A DNA stretch of 64,000 bases from Metasolibacillus fluoroglycofenilyticus (GCF_003049645.1 NZ_PYWK01000001.1:682001-746000); one strand, 5' to 3'. Positions 25,542 to 36,133 are shown, counted from the stretch's first letter. Translations and numbers: made by a program. The notes: generated by a model not told the origin, from the sequence alone.

Positions 25542-26312
25542 ATGAAGAAGATTTTATTTTTTGATGTGGATGGAACACTTTATAATAGTGAGAAAAATTT
25601 ACCCAGCTCAGCAAAGGAAGCTTTGTTGCAGGCACGTGCGAATGGCTATGAATTAGCAATTGCAACAGGGCGCGCACCTTTTATGATTGAGGAGCTGCTT
25701 GAAGAGCTTGCCATTGATACATACGTCACATTAAATGGGCAATATGTTGTTCATAAAGGAGAAGTTATTTTCTCAGACGGTCTTAGTAATGAGCTTTTGG
25801 AGAAAATCATTCAATTTAGCTCAGTACAAGGGCATCCTGTTGTTTTCATTGATGATAAGCAAATGGTTGCTTCAATGCCAGGGCATGAAGGCGTTCGAGG
25901 AAGCTTGGCAACATTGCACTGCCCTTATCCGCAAGTGGAGCCTGATTTTTATAAAAATAATCCAGTTTATCAAACATTACTTTTTATGGAGGAGCATGAA
26001 GAAGCGGCGTATGCTAAGGCGTTTCCTAATGTGCAATTTGTACGCTGGCATTCAGAAGTATGTGATATTTTACCACAGGGAGGCTCAAAAGCTCGAGGAA
26101 TTCAAAAATTAGTTGAAAAAATAGGCTATACAATGGAAAATACAATCGCATTTGGCGATGGATTAAATGATATAGAAATGCTACAGGCTGCGGGAATTGG
26201 TGTTGCAATGGGCAACAGTCATCCAGAGGTAAAAAAAGTAGCGGATGTGCAAGCGCCGCACGTGGATGAGGATGGCTTATACAAAGCAATGAAGGAATTA
26301 GGGGTTATATAA
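25542..26312 (+). CDS. ykrA: Cof-type HAD phosphatase
   Basis: A 256-residue HAD hydrolase with motif I FFDVDGTLYNS (catalytic Asp 7 and 9), a type IIB cap, and motif IV FGDGLNDIEML near residue 204. It removes phosphate from small metabolites such as sugar phosphates or flavin-type substrates. The symbol is given by similarity and by its place near rnjA, def and pdh as in Bacillus. AAAGGAG lies before the ATG. Confidence 0.85.
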   Translation: MKKILFFDVDGTLYNSEKNLPSSAKEALLQARANGYELAIATGRAPFMIEELLEELAIDTYVTLNGQYVVHKGEVIFSDGLSNELLEKIIQFSSVQGHPVVFIDDKQMVASMPGHEGVRGSLATLHCPYPQVEPDFYKNNPVYQTLLFMEEHEEAAYAKAFPNVQFVRWHSEVCDILPQGGSKARGIQKLVEKIGYTMENTIAFGDGLNDIEMLQAAGIGVAMGNSHPEVKKVADVQAPHVDEDGLYKAMKELGVI

Positions 26313-26354
26313 AATGGATTGCGAATAGAAAAGCACAAGCATTTATCTCGCATT

Positions 26355-26500
26355 AACGGGCAGTAAGACGCCCACTACAAGACTTAAGTGAAAGTCGGCT
26401 TAAGGATAAGTGGGAGATCAACTGCCCGTAAAAGCCCGATTGATTCAACTAACAATCAGTGGGGATGAGGAAAACCTCAACTGATTGAAGTTTCACTTTA
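26355..26500 (+). mobile_element. Structured IS200/IS605 right-end-like segment without transposase
   Basis: ACGGGCAGT (26356-26364) pairs with ACTGCCCGT (26421-26429); inside, CCCACT pairs with AGTGGG and GACTT with AAGTC. A second hairpin pairs CAATCAGT with ACTGATTG around GAGG-AAAA-CCTC. This nested fold, then TTGAAGTTTCACTTTA, resembles the 3' end of IS605-family tnpB elements, where the guide (omega) RNA lies. Neither tnpA nor tnpB is present. Identification is from memory. It lies directly before the response regulator gene. Confidence 0.45.
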
Positions 26501-26541
26501 TAGGGGAGAAGAATTGATGATGAGGGGGAGTGAAGACATAA

Positions 26542-27237
26542 GTGGCAGGTGAAAAAATATTAATAGTTGAAGATGATGAAGATATTATGGAAGTATTAGC
26601 TTTATCTATGAAAAGTGCTAATTACATAGTATTGCAGGCAATGACGTTTCAAGAAGCTTGGGACATTGCTGCACAACATCGACCAGATTTAATATTACTA
26701 GATATAAATTTACCCGACGGTAATGGCTTTCAATTAGCTGAAAAAATTCGAGAACTATCAGATGCTGTTATTATTTTTGTTACTGTGAATCATTTAATTG
26801 AGGAAAAACTGCTAGGCTTTGAGGTTGGGGCAGATGACTATGTAACAAAGCCTTTTATTCCAAAGGAGCTAGTAGCACGTGTGCAAGCGCATTTAAAAAG
26901 AAGAGGTGCCACAGCTAGTCAGCAAATTATGAGGTTTGGTCAGTTGGAGGCTCATATAGATGACAAGATGGTGTATAAGGCGGGGCAATTAGTCAATTTA
27001 TTTACGAAGGAGAGACAACTGCTATTTTATTTAATAAAAAATGCAAATAAAGTACTGAGCGCAGAGCAATTAATTGATTACGCTTGGGGATTTGACGGTA
27101 CAGCAGATGCAAAAACCTTATCTGTTCATATGAGTACATTACGCCGAAAAATTGAAGAAAATCCTTCACAGCCGAAATATATCCAAACAGTGCGAGGCTT
27201 TGGTTATATTTTTAGCAATAAAGATGAAAAACAATGA
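26542..27237 (+). CDS. OmpR/PhoB-family response regulator
   Basis: A 231-residue regulator. The receiver domain has the acidic pocket EDDED (residues 10-14), the phosphoacceptor Asp54 in LILLDINLPDG, and Lys of YVTKPF. The C-terminal winged helix (about 130-227) ends in the typical SVHMSTLRRKIE and VRGFGYIF. It starts with GTG 11 bases after GGGGGAG. Its partner is presumably the large histidine kinase convergent at 27.5-32.6 kb. The 11-base direct repeat upstream of that kinase and of the SLH gene is the kind of site this family binds. Confidence 0.93.
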   Translation: MAGEKILIVEDDEDIMEVLALSMKSANYIVLQAMTFQEAWDIAAQHRPDLILLDINLPDGNGFQLAEKIRELSDAVIIFVTVNHLIEEKLLGFEVGADDYVTKPFIPKELVARVQAHLKRRGATASQQIMRFGQLEAHIDDKMVYKAGQLVNLFTKERQLLFYLIKNANKVLSAEQLIDYAWGFDGTADAKTLSVHMSTLRRKIEENPSQPKYIQTVRGFGYIFSNKDEKQ

Positions 27238-27238
27238 G

Positions 27239-27283
27239 AAAAAGTCATTGCACACTAAAAAATAGTGTACAATGACTTTTGTA
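27239..27283 (+). terminator. Terminator of the response regulator gene
   Basis: AAAAGTCATTG and CAATGACTTTT form an 11-base-pair stem, extended by CACTA/TAGTG, followed by GTATTTTTG. Confidence 0.88.
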
Positions 27284-27448
27284 TTTTTGCAGTAATGCTG
27301 AAAAATGAAATACACCGATAAGTATGAAGAAAACTCCCTAATACATCTGATAAAAAGCAAATAAAGCATGAAAATCGCAATTATATCAATAAATCTCGTA
27401 AATAAAATCAAAAATCCAACAAAATAATAATCAGCCAAAGAAGTAACG

Positions 27449-27498
27449 GCTAGCTGAAAAGCGGTGTAGCATGTGGGACATATCGCTTTTCAGCTAAC
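27449..27498. terminator. Hairpin downstream of the sensor kinase gene
   Basis: GCTAGCTGAAAAGCG (27449-27463) pairs with CGCTTTTCAGCTAAC (27484-27498) at 14 of 15 positions. It lies ten bases past the kinase stop. The T-run is weak on both sides. Nothing else is visible between 27284 and 27508. Confidence 0.6.
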
Positions 27499-27508
27499 CT
27501 TCTAATTT

Positions 27509-30500
27509 TTAGTTTTTCAATAACGGCAGCTTAAAGGTGAATGTTGAGCCGTTGTGTTCGGAGCTTGTTACGCTTATTTCGCCATGATGCTGTGTAATAA
27601 TTTGTTGGCAGATCGCAAGACCGATACCATGTGAGTTTTTAATATTGGAATTTGATGCCCTGTAATAGCTATCAAAGACGAATGGGATGTCGCTTGCGGG
27701 TATGCCTATACCGCTATCTTTAATAGAACAAATAAGATGTTCATTATTTGTATAAATGGACAATTCGATGCCGCCTTCTTTCGTATATTTCATGGCATTT
27801 GACATAATGTTTTCGAATACTTGCTGTATGCGCGCGGTATCTACTAGTAGTTGTGCATGCTGTGAGCCGTAAAAATTAGCGCTGTAATGCAAGTCGAGCT
27901 GTTCAATTTCGTGCTCATAGCGCAGCTCAAATTGTTGGAAAAGCTCTTGCGCACTTATTTTGCTAAATTGATATTCGGCTCTGCCTGATTCTAAATTTGC
28001 TAAGTCAAATAAATCCTGAATTAAAGTGTTTAAAGAAAGTAGTCGTTCTTTGCCGCGAGTTAAATATTTTATTTTTTCTGCCTCATCGGTAATAACATCA
28101 TCCAAAATGAGTTCAATATAGCCTAAAGAAGAAGTGATAGGTGAGCGCAGTTCATGCGAAATACTATGCAATAATTTCTTGCGCTCAAGCTCATTTTTTG
28201 CGAGCTGTTCATTTACCTTTTTCAGGTGCTGATTTGTTTCATCTACTTGCCTCGTTCTTGCCTGTACGCGCTGTTCAAGCTCCTCGTATATTTGAGCATT
28301 TTCAATCGAAATGGCGATTTGCGTAGAAAGCATTTTTAACAAATCGAGATGCGTTGCATTAAAGGCATTCGTTGTTAATGTGTTTTCTAAATAGAGAATT
28401 GCGATAATTTCACTTTTATAGTGAATTGGTAAGCATAAAATAGATTTAGCTGTTGGCAATGAACGCAATAATGCGTTAGGTGCATTTGTGTTTTGAATAA
28501 TATAGGGCTCTTCACTTTGAATAACATAGCGTACAATTGACTGCATATTTTCATGGAATTGCTCAATATGCTGCTGCTCATATGTGGCAAATAGTGTATG
28601 GTCTGCCTCAGCCTTTGCTAATACGATGAGCTCATCGGCACGTCTATGAATAAAATAGCCAACCGTTGCGCTTGCATGCTTGAGCAATGAGAACAAAATA
28701 TTTTGCAATAGCCCCTCCATTTGGATATCTTTTGCAAATGATTGTGTTGTTTCTAGCACCGTCATCAATTCGAAATTGCTTCCTAAATGGTTGTGCTGTA
28801 CTGTCATTGGTAGTGCATGAACATCGTATAAAGCTTCCCAATGCTCTGCAACTGTTTCCGCCCCCCATTGACGGGCTGCATTGATTGCTTGAGCACTGTA
28901 ATATTGAGCCGTCGTATTATCTTGTCTTGCTTGATAATAATTTGCTGCACGCTCGCAAGCAATGGCGCTATCCTGTATGAAATGGCGCATTTTTGCAAGC
29001 TGGATAGCACGGTCATAATAGAGCACTGCCTTGTTATGCTCATTGTGAATACGACAGTTTTCTGCAAGCAGCAATACGTATAAGTGCTCGTAATGTTGAG
29101 GGGCGAATTTCATCCATTTTTTAAACTTTTGAATGCTTTCTTTAATTTCTATGCGATAACCTTTCTGCTCCTGCTGGCTATCTTTTTCTTGATGAAGCCA
29201 ATCGAATTGCCATAATGCTCGATAAAAGTAATACAGTGTTGTAATTGGTAAATCGAGAATTTCCTTATGGATAGGATTTAATAATGATAATACCTTTGCC
29301 CCTTGCTGCTCATTATTTAATAAAAATGACATTTGTAGTCGAACGGAATAATGCATCATTTTAATAGCCGGTTGATCCTGTATTTGAAATGGGTAGGACC
29401 ATTCGATAAAGTGATGGGGGTCGCGAAGTACATTCATCCATAAAGCCATTTCACCTAAAAAATCAATTGTTAAAGATGTTGCATGTAATGAAAATTCATC
29501 CTGCTGTCGCTTGATTTCCTGCTGTAACTCAGAAATTGATGTACCGCGAATAAGCTGTGCGACAACGATGAAGCAAGAAGCGGTTGTTGTAATTACATGT
29601 AGTCCTATTTCGTGACAATACTGTTGCGCTTTATTCATATAATAGATGCTTGTTTCATATGAATTTGTCCAATGGCTAATAAATAAGCCGTATACATAAT
29701 AGACATGTCCCTTTATATAGATGCTATCTTGATTGTCTGCTACTTCAATGGCGAGCTGACCAAAGCGAATAGATTCCTTAATATTGCCAAAGCCTGAGTT
29801 TAAGAGCATTGCGTAATTAGCGAAAATAATGCCGCCCTTTAAACCAAGTCCATATTTTAATTGCAGGCGAAAAGCGCGCATTAATGCAATGCCTGTTAAA
29901 TTAGAATCAACACGTACAGTGCTTGCAGCCATATTAATTAATATTTGAGTAATGATTTCTATTTCTTTATTTTCATCATTTGCAGCTACTAACAGGTCTT
30001 TATCTGTTTTCGTGCGTAGGGTAAATTGTAGTTTAATTAGTTCATTTAATACTTGGAGCTTGTTAGGGCGCTCCGGCAATTCCATTTTTGCTTCAGCTAA
30101 GCCTTTTAAACCAGTAATAATACTCGTATGAGGGTCCTCTGATTCTATATGGAGCAACGTTTTTAAATTGTAAATGGCTAGCTTTTCAAGCAATGTTTTA
30201 GAATGGAGCAACGCCTCTGATAAATGTTTATTAGAAGAGTCAAGATGACCTAATAAACACTCACATTCCCCTAGATGAATATAAATATCCATTGTTTCTT
30301 TGCGCATAACTTGCCAGCAGTTTGAGGGAAGTAAATCTCTGCTAGTCATTAAAAAGTACAGCGCATTTTCTAAAAGTCCAATTTTTTTAGCGTTGACGCC
30401 AAGATAATAATTCCAAATGGCGAGCTGATATTTTTCTTTATCGCTCAATAAGGAGCGACAATAATTAAAATGCTTAACCGCCTCATGCAACTCATGGCTA

Positions 30501-32626
30501 TCTTGGGAATTGTCAATAAATGTTGTGAAAAGCTGACCAATTGAATAATGAAGCTGCGATTTTTGCTCCTCAGATAGTTTTTTATAAGCAGCTTGTTGAA
30601 AGCGATTATGAACAAATTGAAAAGTCAAAGTATGTGTCAAAAGGACTTCCTCTAATTCAAGCTGGCTTGCCCATTTAAAATCGGTATTTAAAGGGATAAT
30701 AAATCCGTTTGCTATAAGTGTATCCAACTGTGTCAATAGCGTTTGGTTGGTAAAGTTGACCAGTTGTCGTAATATATGATAATCAAATTTAGTCCCCAAG
30801 CAGGCAGCAATTTGTAGAACATGCAAAGTGTCTTTTTGCAAATTAACAAGCTTGTTTTCAAGAAACAGTAGTAACTCTGAGTTCAGTGCAGCTTGATTAA
30901 ATTTCTGTATATCAAAATGCCATTGCTTAGATTCGAAATCTAAATAAATTGTGTTGTCTTGTTGTAGAGAACGAAAAGCTTCTTTAATAAATAATGGATT
31001 ACCATTTGTTAAATTATATAGATGCTTAACGATTTCGGCTGTAGTCGTCTTATGCATATGGATTGATTCTTTAAGCCAAAGCATAACATCATCTTTTTCC
31101 AGTTCTTTTAGCTCGATATGTTTGTAAAAGGGAAGCGCATCTTTTAGCTGTTGTTCCTCAGGTTCATTTTTTTCATGACTACGCAATGTTGTAATCATCA
31201 TTAAAAAGCCTTCACGATGTTGTTCATAAATATCGATTAATGCTTTTAATGTATTTTTATCTGCCCAGTGTAAATCGTCAATTAATAAAACAATAGGTCT
31301 TTTCTGTAGGGCAAAGCTTTGTAAAATCTTTTTAATATTGTTGAATAAATGAGCCTGTAATTGTTTGCTATCCTCGTAATAGATATCTTGAATACTGCCC
31401 TTCTCGTAAAACCAGCGAAGCTCTGGAAAAAGCACTGCAAGGTCTGTCGTTACATGCAATTGCTGCTTTTCAAAATGCTGACGCCAAATTTTAACGGATA
31501 TCTCACCCTCCATATATACTTGCTTTAATAAGTCGCGCAATGGGTGGATAACGTAAGTAAAATCATTATCTAATTGCAATTGATTATATTTTGTTTCAAT
31601 AAAATAGCCTTTCACTGTAGCTACCTTGTCTTTTAATCCATAAACAAGTTGAGATTTCCCTACACCTGCTTCACCAGAAATAAGCGCGAATTTTTTATCT
31701 CCCTTTATTACTTGCTGAAATAAGTTGGCAAGGGCTGCCGCGTGCTGCTCACGACCGTAAAGCTTATTCGTTAGCGTAGGTGATAATGTAATGTCTTCAG
31801 CACCTAAAACGAAATTGTCTAATGTTTCACCTGTCGAAAGTGCTTTTTGGACAGTAAGTAAATCTTCCCTTAAACCAACTGCACTTTGATAGCGAGCGCT
31901 CGGATTTTTTTCGAGTAGCTTTTCGATAATTCGCCAAATAACGAAAGTGTTTTTATGCTGTGTAGTGAATAATGGTGCAGGCTTTTTCGTTAAAATATTG
32001 TAAATAATATCGTGTGCATTCTCACCGATAAAAGGTGGAGCACCACTTAATAGTTGGTAAAAGATAGCACCAAGTGCGTATAAATCTGCTCGATAATCAA
32101 TAGCGATATTTAATCTACCTGTTTGTTCAGGTGCATAATAATGAAGCTGTTGCAAATGCGGCTGTGTGTTGTCCATTACAATTGTAGCGCGAAAATTATA
32201 TTTTGTACTTGTTTCACTGCTCAGCAACTTAAGCTTCAAGGAATCAGGCTGAATTAAAAGATGATATGGACTAAGCGCTAAAAATAGAATTTGATTTTGA
32301 TGCAGACTTATGCAAATATTACTAAGCTCAATTGCAATTTGTAAAAACTGAGATACAGTCATATTTTTGAAATTAATTAAAGGAATACCGTCGAAATCTT
32401 CATAAATAAGTCCGTAGCGTTGATCGATATAATCAACAGTAATTGGTTTCAAGAGCCATGGGTTTGTATCATTAGAAAATAGCGAGAATTCATAATTTAG
32501 ACGAGCGCGATATTCAGCGGCATTTTGATGAATGCTTTTCACGAGCATTCTATTATGAAATTTATCTATATACATTCGCTGTAAGTGCCAACCTTGATTA
32601 GTTTGTAAAATAATATGATTTTTCAA
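27509..32626 (-). CDS. Giant multidomain sensor histidine kinase (pseudokinase-AAA-TPR-GAF-HK)
   Basis: About 1705 residues. An N-terminal protein-kinase-like domain (~20-265) keeps the APEQ and DYRADLYALG motifs, but the HRDxKPxN loop reads LALSPYHLLI and no DFG is seen, so it is probably inactive. An AAA_16/STAND ATPase follows (Walker A GEAGVGKS ~320, Walker B VLLIDDLHWAD ~447), then a long helical TPR-like region (~650-1290), a GAF domain (~1300-1430), a coiled coil, HisKA (His in HSISHELRSP, ~1491) and HATPase (NIMSNAMKY, DSGIGIP, HGIGLA). The order matches cyanobacterial HstK-type 'trifunctional' kinases. I start at TTG 32626, seven bases after GAGGTG. The neighbouring regulator is its likely target. 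Confidence 0.9.
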   Translation of the reverse strand: MKNHIILQTNQGWHLQRMYIDKFHNRMLVKSIHQNAAEYRARLNYEFSLFSNDTNPWLLKPITVDYIDQRYGLIYEDFDGIPLINFKNMTVSQFLQIAIELSNICISLHQNQILFLALSPYHLLIQPDSLKLKLLSSETSTKYNFRATIVMDNTQPHLQQLHYYAPEQTGRLNIAIDYRADLYALGAIFYQLLSGAPPFIGENAHDIIYNILTKKPAPLFTTQHKNTFVIWRIIEKLLEKNPSARYQSAVGLREDLLTVQKALSTGETLDNFVLGAEDITLSPTLTNKLYGREQHAAALANLFQQVIKGDKKFALISGEAGVGKSQLVYGLKDKVATVKGYFIETKYNQLQLDNDFTYVIHPLRDLLKQVYMEGEISVKIWRQHFEKQQLHVTTDLAVLFPELRWFYEKGSIQDIYYEDSKQLQAHLFNNIKKILQSFALQKRPIVLLIDDLHWADKNTLKALIDIYEQHREGFLMMITTLRSHEKNEPEEQQLKDALPFYKHIELKELEKDDVMLWLKESIHMHKTTTAEIVKHLYNLTNGNPLFIKEAFRSLQQDNTIYLDFESKQWHFDIQKFNQAALNSELLLFLENKLVNLQKDTLHVLQIAACLGTKFDYHILRQLVNFTNQTLLTQLDTLIANGFIIPLNTDFKWASQLELEEVLLTHTLTFQFVHNRFQQAAYKKLSEEQKSQLHYSIGQLFTTFIDNSQDSHELHEAVKHFNYCRSLLSDKEKYQLAIWNYYLGVNAKKIGLLENALYFLMTSRDLLPSNCWQVMRKETMDIYIHLGECECLLGHLDSSNKHLSEALLHSKTLLEKLAIYNLKTLLHIESEDPHTSIITGLKGLAEAKMELPERPNKLQVLNELIKLQFTLRTKTDKDLLVAANDENKEIEIITQILINMAASTVRVDSNLTGIALMRAFRLQLKYGLGLKGGIIFANYAMLLNSGFGNIKESIRFGQLAIEVADNQDSIYIKGHVYYVYGLFISHWTNSYETSIYYMNKAQQYCHEIGLHVITTTASCFIVVAQLIRGTSISELQQEIKRQQDEFSLHATSLTIDFLGEMALWMNVLRDPHHFIEWSYPFQIQDQPAIKMMHYSVRLQMSFLLNNEQQGAKVLSLLNPIHKEILDLPITTLYYFYRALWQFDWLHQEKDSQQEQKGYRIEIKESIQKFKKWMKFAPQHYEHLYVLLLAENCRIHNEHNKAVLYYDRAIQLAKMRHFIQDSAIACERAANYYQARQDNTTAQYYSAQAINAARQWGAETVAEHWEALYDVHALPMTVQHNHLGSNFELMTVLETTQSFAKDIQMEGLLQNILFSLLKHASATVGYFIHRRADELIVLAKAEADHTLFATYEQQHIEQFHENMQSIVRYVIQSEEPYIIQNTNAPNALLRSLPTAKSILCLPIHYKSEIIAILYLENTLTTNAFNATHLDLLKMLSTQIAISIENAQIYEELEQRVQARTRQVDETNQHLKKVNEQLAKNELERKKLLHSISHELRSPITSSLGYIELILDDVITDEAEKIKYLTRGKERLLSLNTLIQDLFDLANLESGRAEYQFSKISAQELFQQFELRYEHEIEQLDLHYSANFYGSQHAQLLVDTARIQQVFENIMSNAMKYTKEGGIELSIYTNNEHLICSIKDSGIGIPASDIPFVFDSYYRASNSNIKNSHGIGLAICQQIITQHHGEISVTSSEHNGSTFTFKLPLLKN

Positions 32627-32659
32627 TGTCCAACACCTCAATTCATATGCTTTTTATTT

Positions 32660-32692
32660 ATTATAAAAGATGGAGGTTAAAATTAGGTTAAA
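32660..32692 (-). promoter_or_regulatory. Activator-type promoter of the sensor kinase gene
   Basis: On the minus strand TTTAACCTAATTTTAACC (32692-32675), nine bases, then TATAAT (32665-32660). The 18 bases and the spacing match the SLH gene promoter at 12.7 kb. Expected start is near 32653, about 27 bases before the TTG start. Confidence 0.78.
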
Positions 32693-32746
32693 CTAAAAAA
32701 AAATACATGCAACCAAAGTGCAAATATACTTTGAGTGCATGTATTT
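32693..32746 (-). terminator. Terminator of def, abutting the kinase promoter
   Basis: AAATACATGCA (32701-32711) pairs with TGCATGTATTT (32736-32746), with a second CAAAGT/ACTTTG helix inside. On the minus strand a run of ten Ts follows and ends one base before the direct repeat, so it insulates the kinase promoter from def transcription. Confidence 0.85.
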
Positions 32747-32839
32747 CGATTAATTTCTTTCAACCCTATAAGTGGTAAATAAACGCATTAGGCCTATTGC
32801 AGCAAATATTCAAGCATTTGCTGATAAAAAAGAAACTAT

Positions 32840-32957
32840 AAGAACATCCTCTCCTGCAAGAACGACTACTGTGTTGGTCAGACTTGCGGCAGGTGTCACA
32901 AACTTTTTCGAGCAAGCACGAAAAAAGCTAGACTAAAGTTAGCAGAGGCACGATTGA
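32840..32957 (+). repeat. Repeat R3, copy 3 (diverged)
   Basis: Contains TGTGTTGGTC, AGGTGTCACAAA, GAGCAAGCACGAAAAAAGC and AAAGTTAGCAGAGGCACGATTGATGA in the same order as the other R3 copies. It occupies most of the gap between the kinase promoter and def. The 5' part also matches the copy near 54.6 kb. Confidence 0.6.
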
Positions 32958-32961
32958 TGAA

Positions 32962-33519
32962 TTATTCTCTAATAAATGGCGTAGCATCTGGTATTTCTGC
33001 GAATGGATTTTGCTCGTTAATGCGGTCAAAAAACATGATGCCATTTAGGTGGTCTAGCTCATGCTGGAATGCGATAGCAGGTAAACCTTTTAAGCGCATT
33101 TTTTGCTCCTTCCCATCAACAGTCATAAATTTTACGGTGATGCGCGCATAGCGTGGTACATAGCCCGGTACAACTCGGTCAACGGAAAGGCAACCTTCAC
33201 CTGATTCAATATATGTTTGCTCAACCGAATGGCTGACGATTTTTGGATTAATAGCGACAAAGCTTAATTGTTCTCCTTTGTCGTCTTCTAAATGTAGCGC
33301 AAACATGCGCTTTAAGCTGTTGACTTGGTTTGCTGCTAGTCCGATACCAGGGCGTAAATTATATTTTTCAACCATTTCCTCGTCCTGACTATTTATTAAA
33401 TATTGTAGCATTTCCTCAGCTAATTTGCGGTCTTCTTCTGTTAGAGGAAATGTTACTTCCTCAGTGCGGGTACGTAATACAGGATGACCTTCACGAATAA
33501 TATGTTCCATTAAAATCAT
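32962..33519 (-). CDS. def: Peptide deformylase
   Basis: A 185-residue type 2 enzyme that removes the formyl group from nascent proteins. All three metal-site motifs are present: GIGLAANQV, EGCLSV (Cys ligand) and HELDH (two His ligands and catalytic Glu). GGGAG lies seven bases before the ATG. It adjoins the pdh operon as defB does in Bacillus, but in the opposite orientation. Confidence 0.96.
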   Translation of the reverse strand: MILMEHIIREGHPVLRTRTEEVTFPLTEEDRKLAEEMLQYLINSQDEEMVEKYNLRPGIGLAANQVNSLKRMFALHLEDDKGEQLSFVAINPKIVSHSVEQTYIESGEGCLSVDRVVPGYVPRYARITVKFMTVDGKEQKMRLKGLPAIAFQHELDHLNGIMFFDRINEQNPFAEIPDATPFIRE

Positions 33520-33696
33520 AAAAAAGCTCCCTTTCTATTTTACTCTCTTTATTAAGTATACAGTATGTCTGTTCAATGTGAAATGTTTGCTTCTCGTATT
33601 ACTTTGTGAAAAAAAGTGCAATATAAAGTGAACCTTCGGGCTGCTTGAAAAAGAAATTATGCTGACTTTACTTTTAAGGAGTAACAATAACTTTTT

Positions 33697-33786
33697 TAGC
33701 GGATGTCACAGATTTTGAAAGGGAGTTTTCAAGGAAGCTTGAAAAATATTTTGTCGATTAAGGGGAATTTATTGCTAAAAAGCTTT
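33697..33786 (+). repeat. Repeat R3, copy 4 (diverged)
   Basis: Reads TAGCGGATGTCACAGATTTTGAAAGG, AAGCTTGAAAAATA and then GTCGATTAAGGGG in place of the usual end. In the 517-base gap between def and pdhA, only this repeat and the pdhA promoter are recognisable. Confidence 0.55.
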
Positions 33787-33835
33787 ATTGCTAATTGATA
33801 CGGGGGAAATGCTTGTTATTGTTGAATTTCACCTT

Positions 33836-33844
33836 TGTTATAAT
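33836..33844 (+). promoter_or_regulatory. pdhA promoter, extended -10
   Basis: TGTTATAAT is an extended -10 (TG-n-TATAAT) without a clear -35 at the right distance. It gives an untranslated leader of about 185 bases before pdhA, which contains an AACGCT/AGCGTT hairpin close to the transcript start. Confidence 0.6.
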
Positions 33845-34018
33845 ACAGAATGAACGCTAATGTATAACAGAGAGAGCGTTTTCATTTCCAGAGCAAAATA
33901 TGAAAAAATGTGTCTAATAAAGAAAAACTAATAATTGACCGATGAAGTTTTATTATTTATACTCAAGGAGAAGAAGTTGTTGTACTAATGATTATTAATT
34001 ATTTTTTAATACAGTTGA

Positions 34019-35152
<1,134 letters not shown>

Positions 35153-35155
35153 GCT

Positions 35156-36133
35156 ATGGCACAAATGACGATGATTCAAGCAATTACGGATGCACTACGT
35201 TGCGAATTACGCGACGATGAAAATGTTTTAATTTTCGGAGAAGACGTTGGTGTAAACGGAGGAGTATTCCGTGCAACGGAAGGCTTACAAAAAGAATTCG
35301 GTGTGGACAGAGTATTTGATACACCACTTGCAGAATCAGGAATCGGGGGCTTGGCAATTGGGCTAGCACTTGAAGGTTTCCGTCCAGTACCAGAAATCCA
35401 ATTTTTCGGCTTCGTATATGAAGTAATGGACTCAATTAGCGGACAATTAGCGCGTTTACGCTATCGCTCAGGTGGTACTTACAGTGCACCAGTAACAATC
35501 CGTTCACCATTTGGTGGTGGTGTGCATACACCGGAAATGCACTCTGATAGCTTAGAAGGATTAATGGCACAACAACCGGGCTTAAAGGTTGTTATTCCAT
35601 CAACACCTTATGACGCAAAAGGATTATTAATTTCATCCATTCGTGATAATGACCCAGTCATTTTCTTAGAGCATTTAAAGCTATACCGTTCGTTCCGTGA
35701 AGAAGTGCCGGAAGAATCTTACACAATTCCTCTTGGTAAAGCGGATGTAAAACGCGAAGGAAAAGACTTATCCATTTTCGCATATGGCTTAATGGTACAT
35801 GAAAGCTTGAAAGCAGCCGAAGAATTAGAAAAAGACGGCTATTCTGTTGAAGTTGTTGACTTACGTACAATTCAACCTTTAGATATCGAAACAATTATCG
35901 CTTCTGTTGAAAAAACAGGCCGTGCAATCGTTGTACAGGAAGCACAAAAACAAGCGGGTATTGCAGCAAATGTTGTAGCAGAAATTACAGACCGCGCAAT
36001 TTTAAGCTTAGAGGCACCAGTTTTACGCGTAGCAGCACCAGATACAATTTATCCATTCCCACAAGCGGAAGGTGTATGGTTACCGACGTATAAAGATGTA
36101 ATGGAAACGGCGAAAAAAGTTTTAACATTCTAA
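35156..36133 (+). CDS. pdhB: Pyruvate dehydrogenase E1 beta subunit
   Basis: A 325-residue E1 beta. The conserved start [29 protein letters not shown] and the [10 protein letters not shown] and [14 protein letters not shown] blocks are typical. The C-terminal transketolase-type domain ends [10 protein letters not shown]. It begins four bases after pdhA and completes the alpha2-beta2 decarboxylase. Confidence 0.97.
   Translation: MAQMTMIQAITDALRCELRDDENVLIFGEDVGVNGGVFRATEGLQKEFGVDRVFDTPLAESGIGGLAIGLALEGFRPVPEIQFFGFVYEVMDSISGQLARLRYRSGGTYSAPVTIRSPFGGGVHTPEMHSDSLEGLMAQQPGLKVVIPSTPYDAKGLLISSIRDNDPVIFLEHLKLYRSFREEVPEESYTIPLGKADVKREGKDLSIFAYGLMVHESLKAAEELEKDGYSVEVVDLRTIQPLDIETIIASVEKTGRAIVVQEAQKQAGIAANVVAEITDRAILSLEAPVLRVAAPDTIYPFPQAEGVWLPTYKDVMETAKKVLTF

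Noticed and set aside
32954..33151. 65-codon frame opposite def
   Set aside because: Antisense shadow of the deformylase gene, which has all its metal-site motifs.
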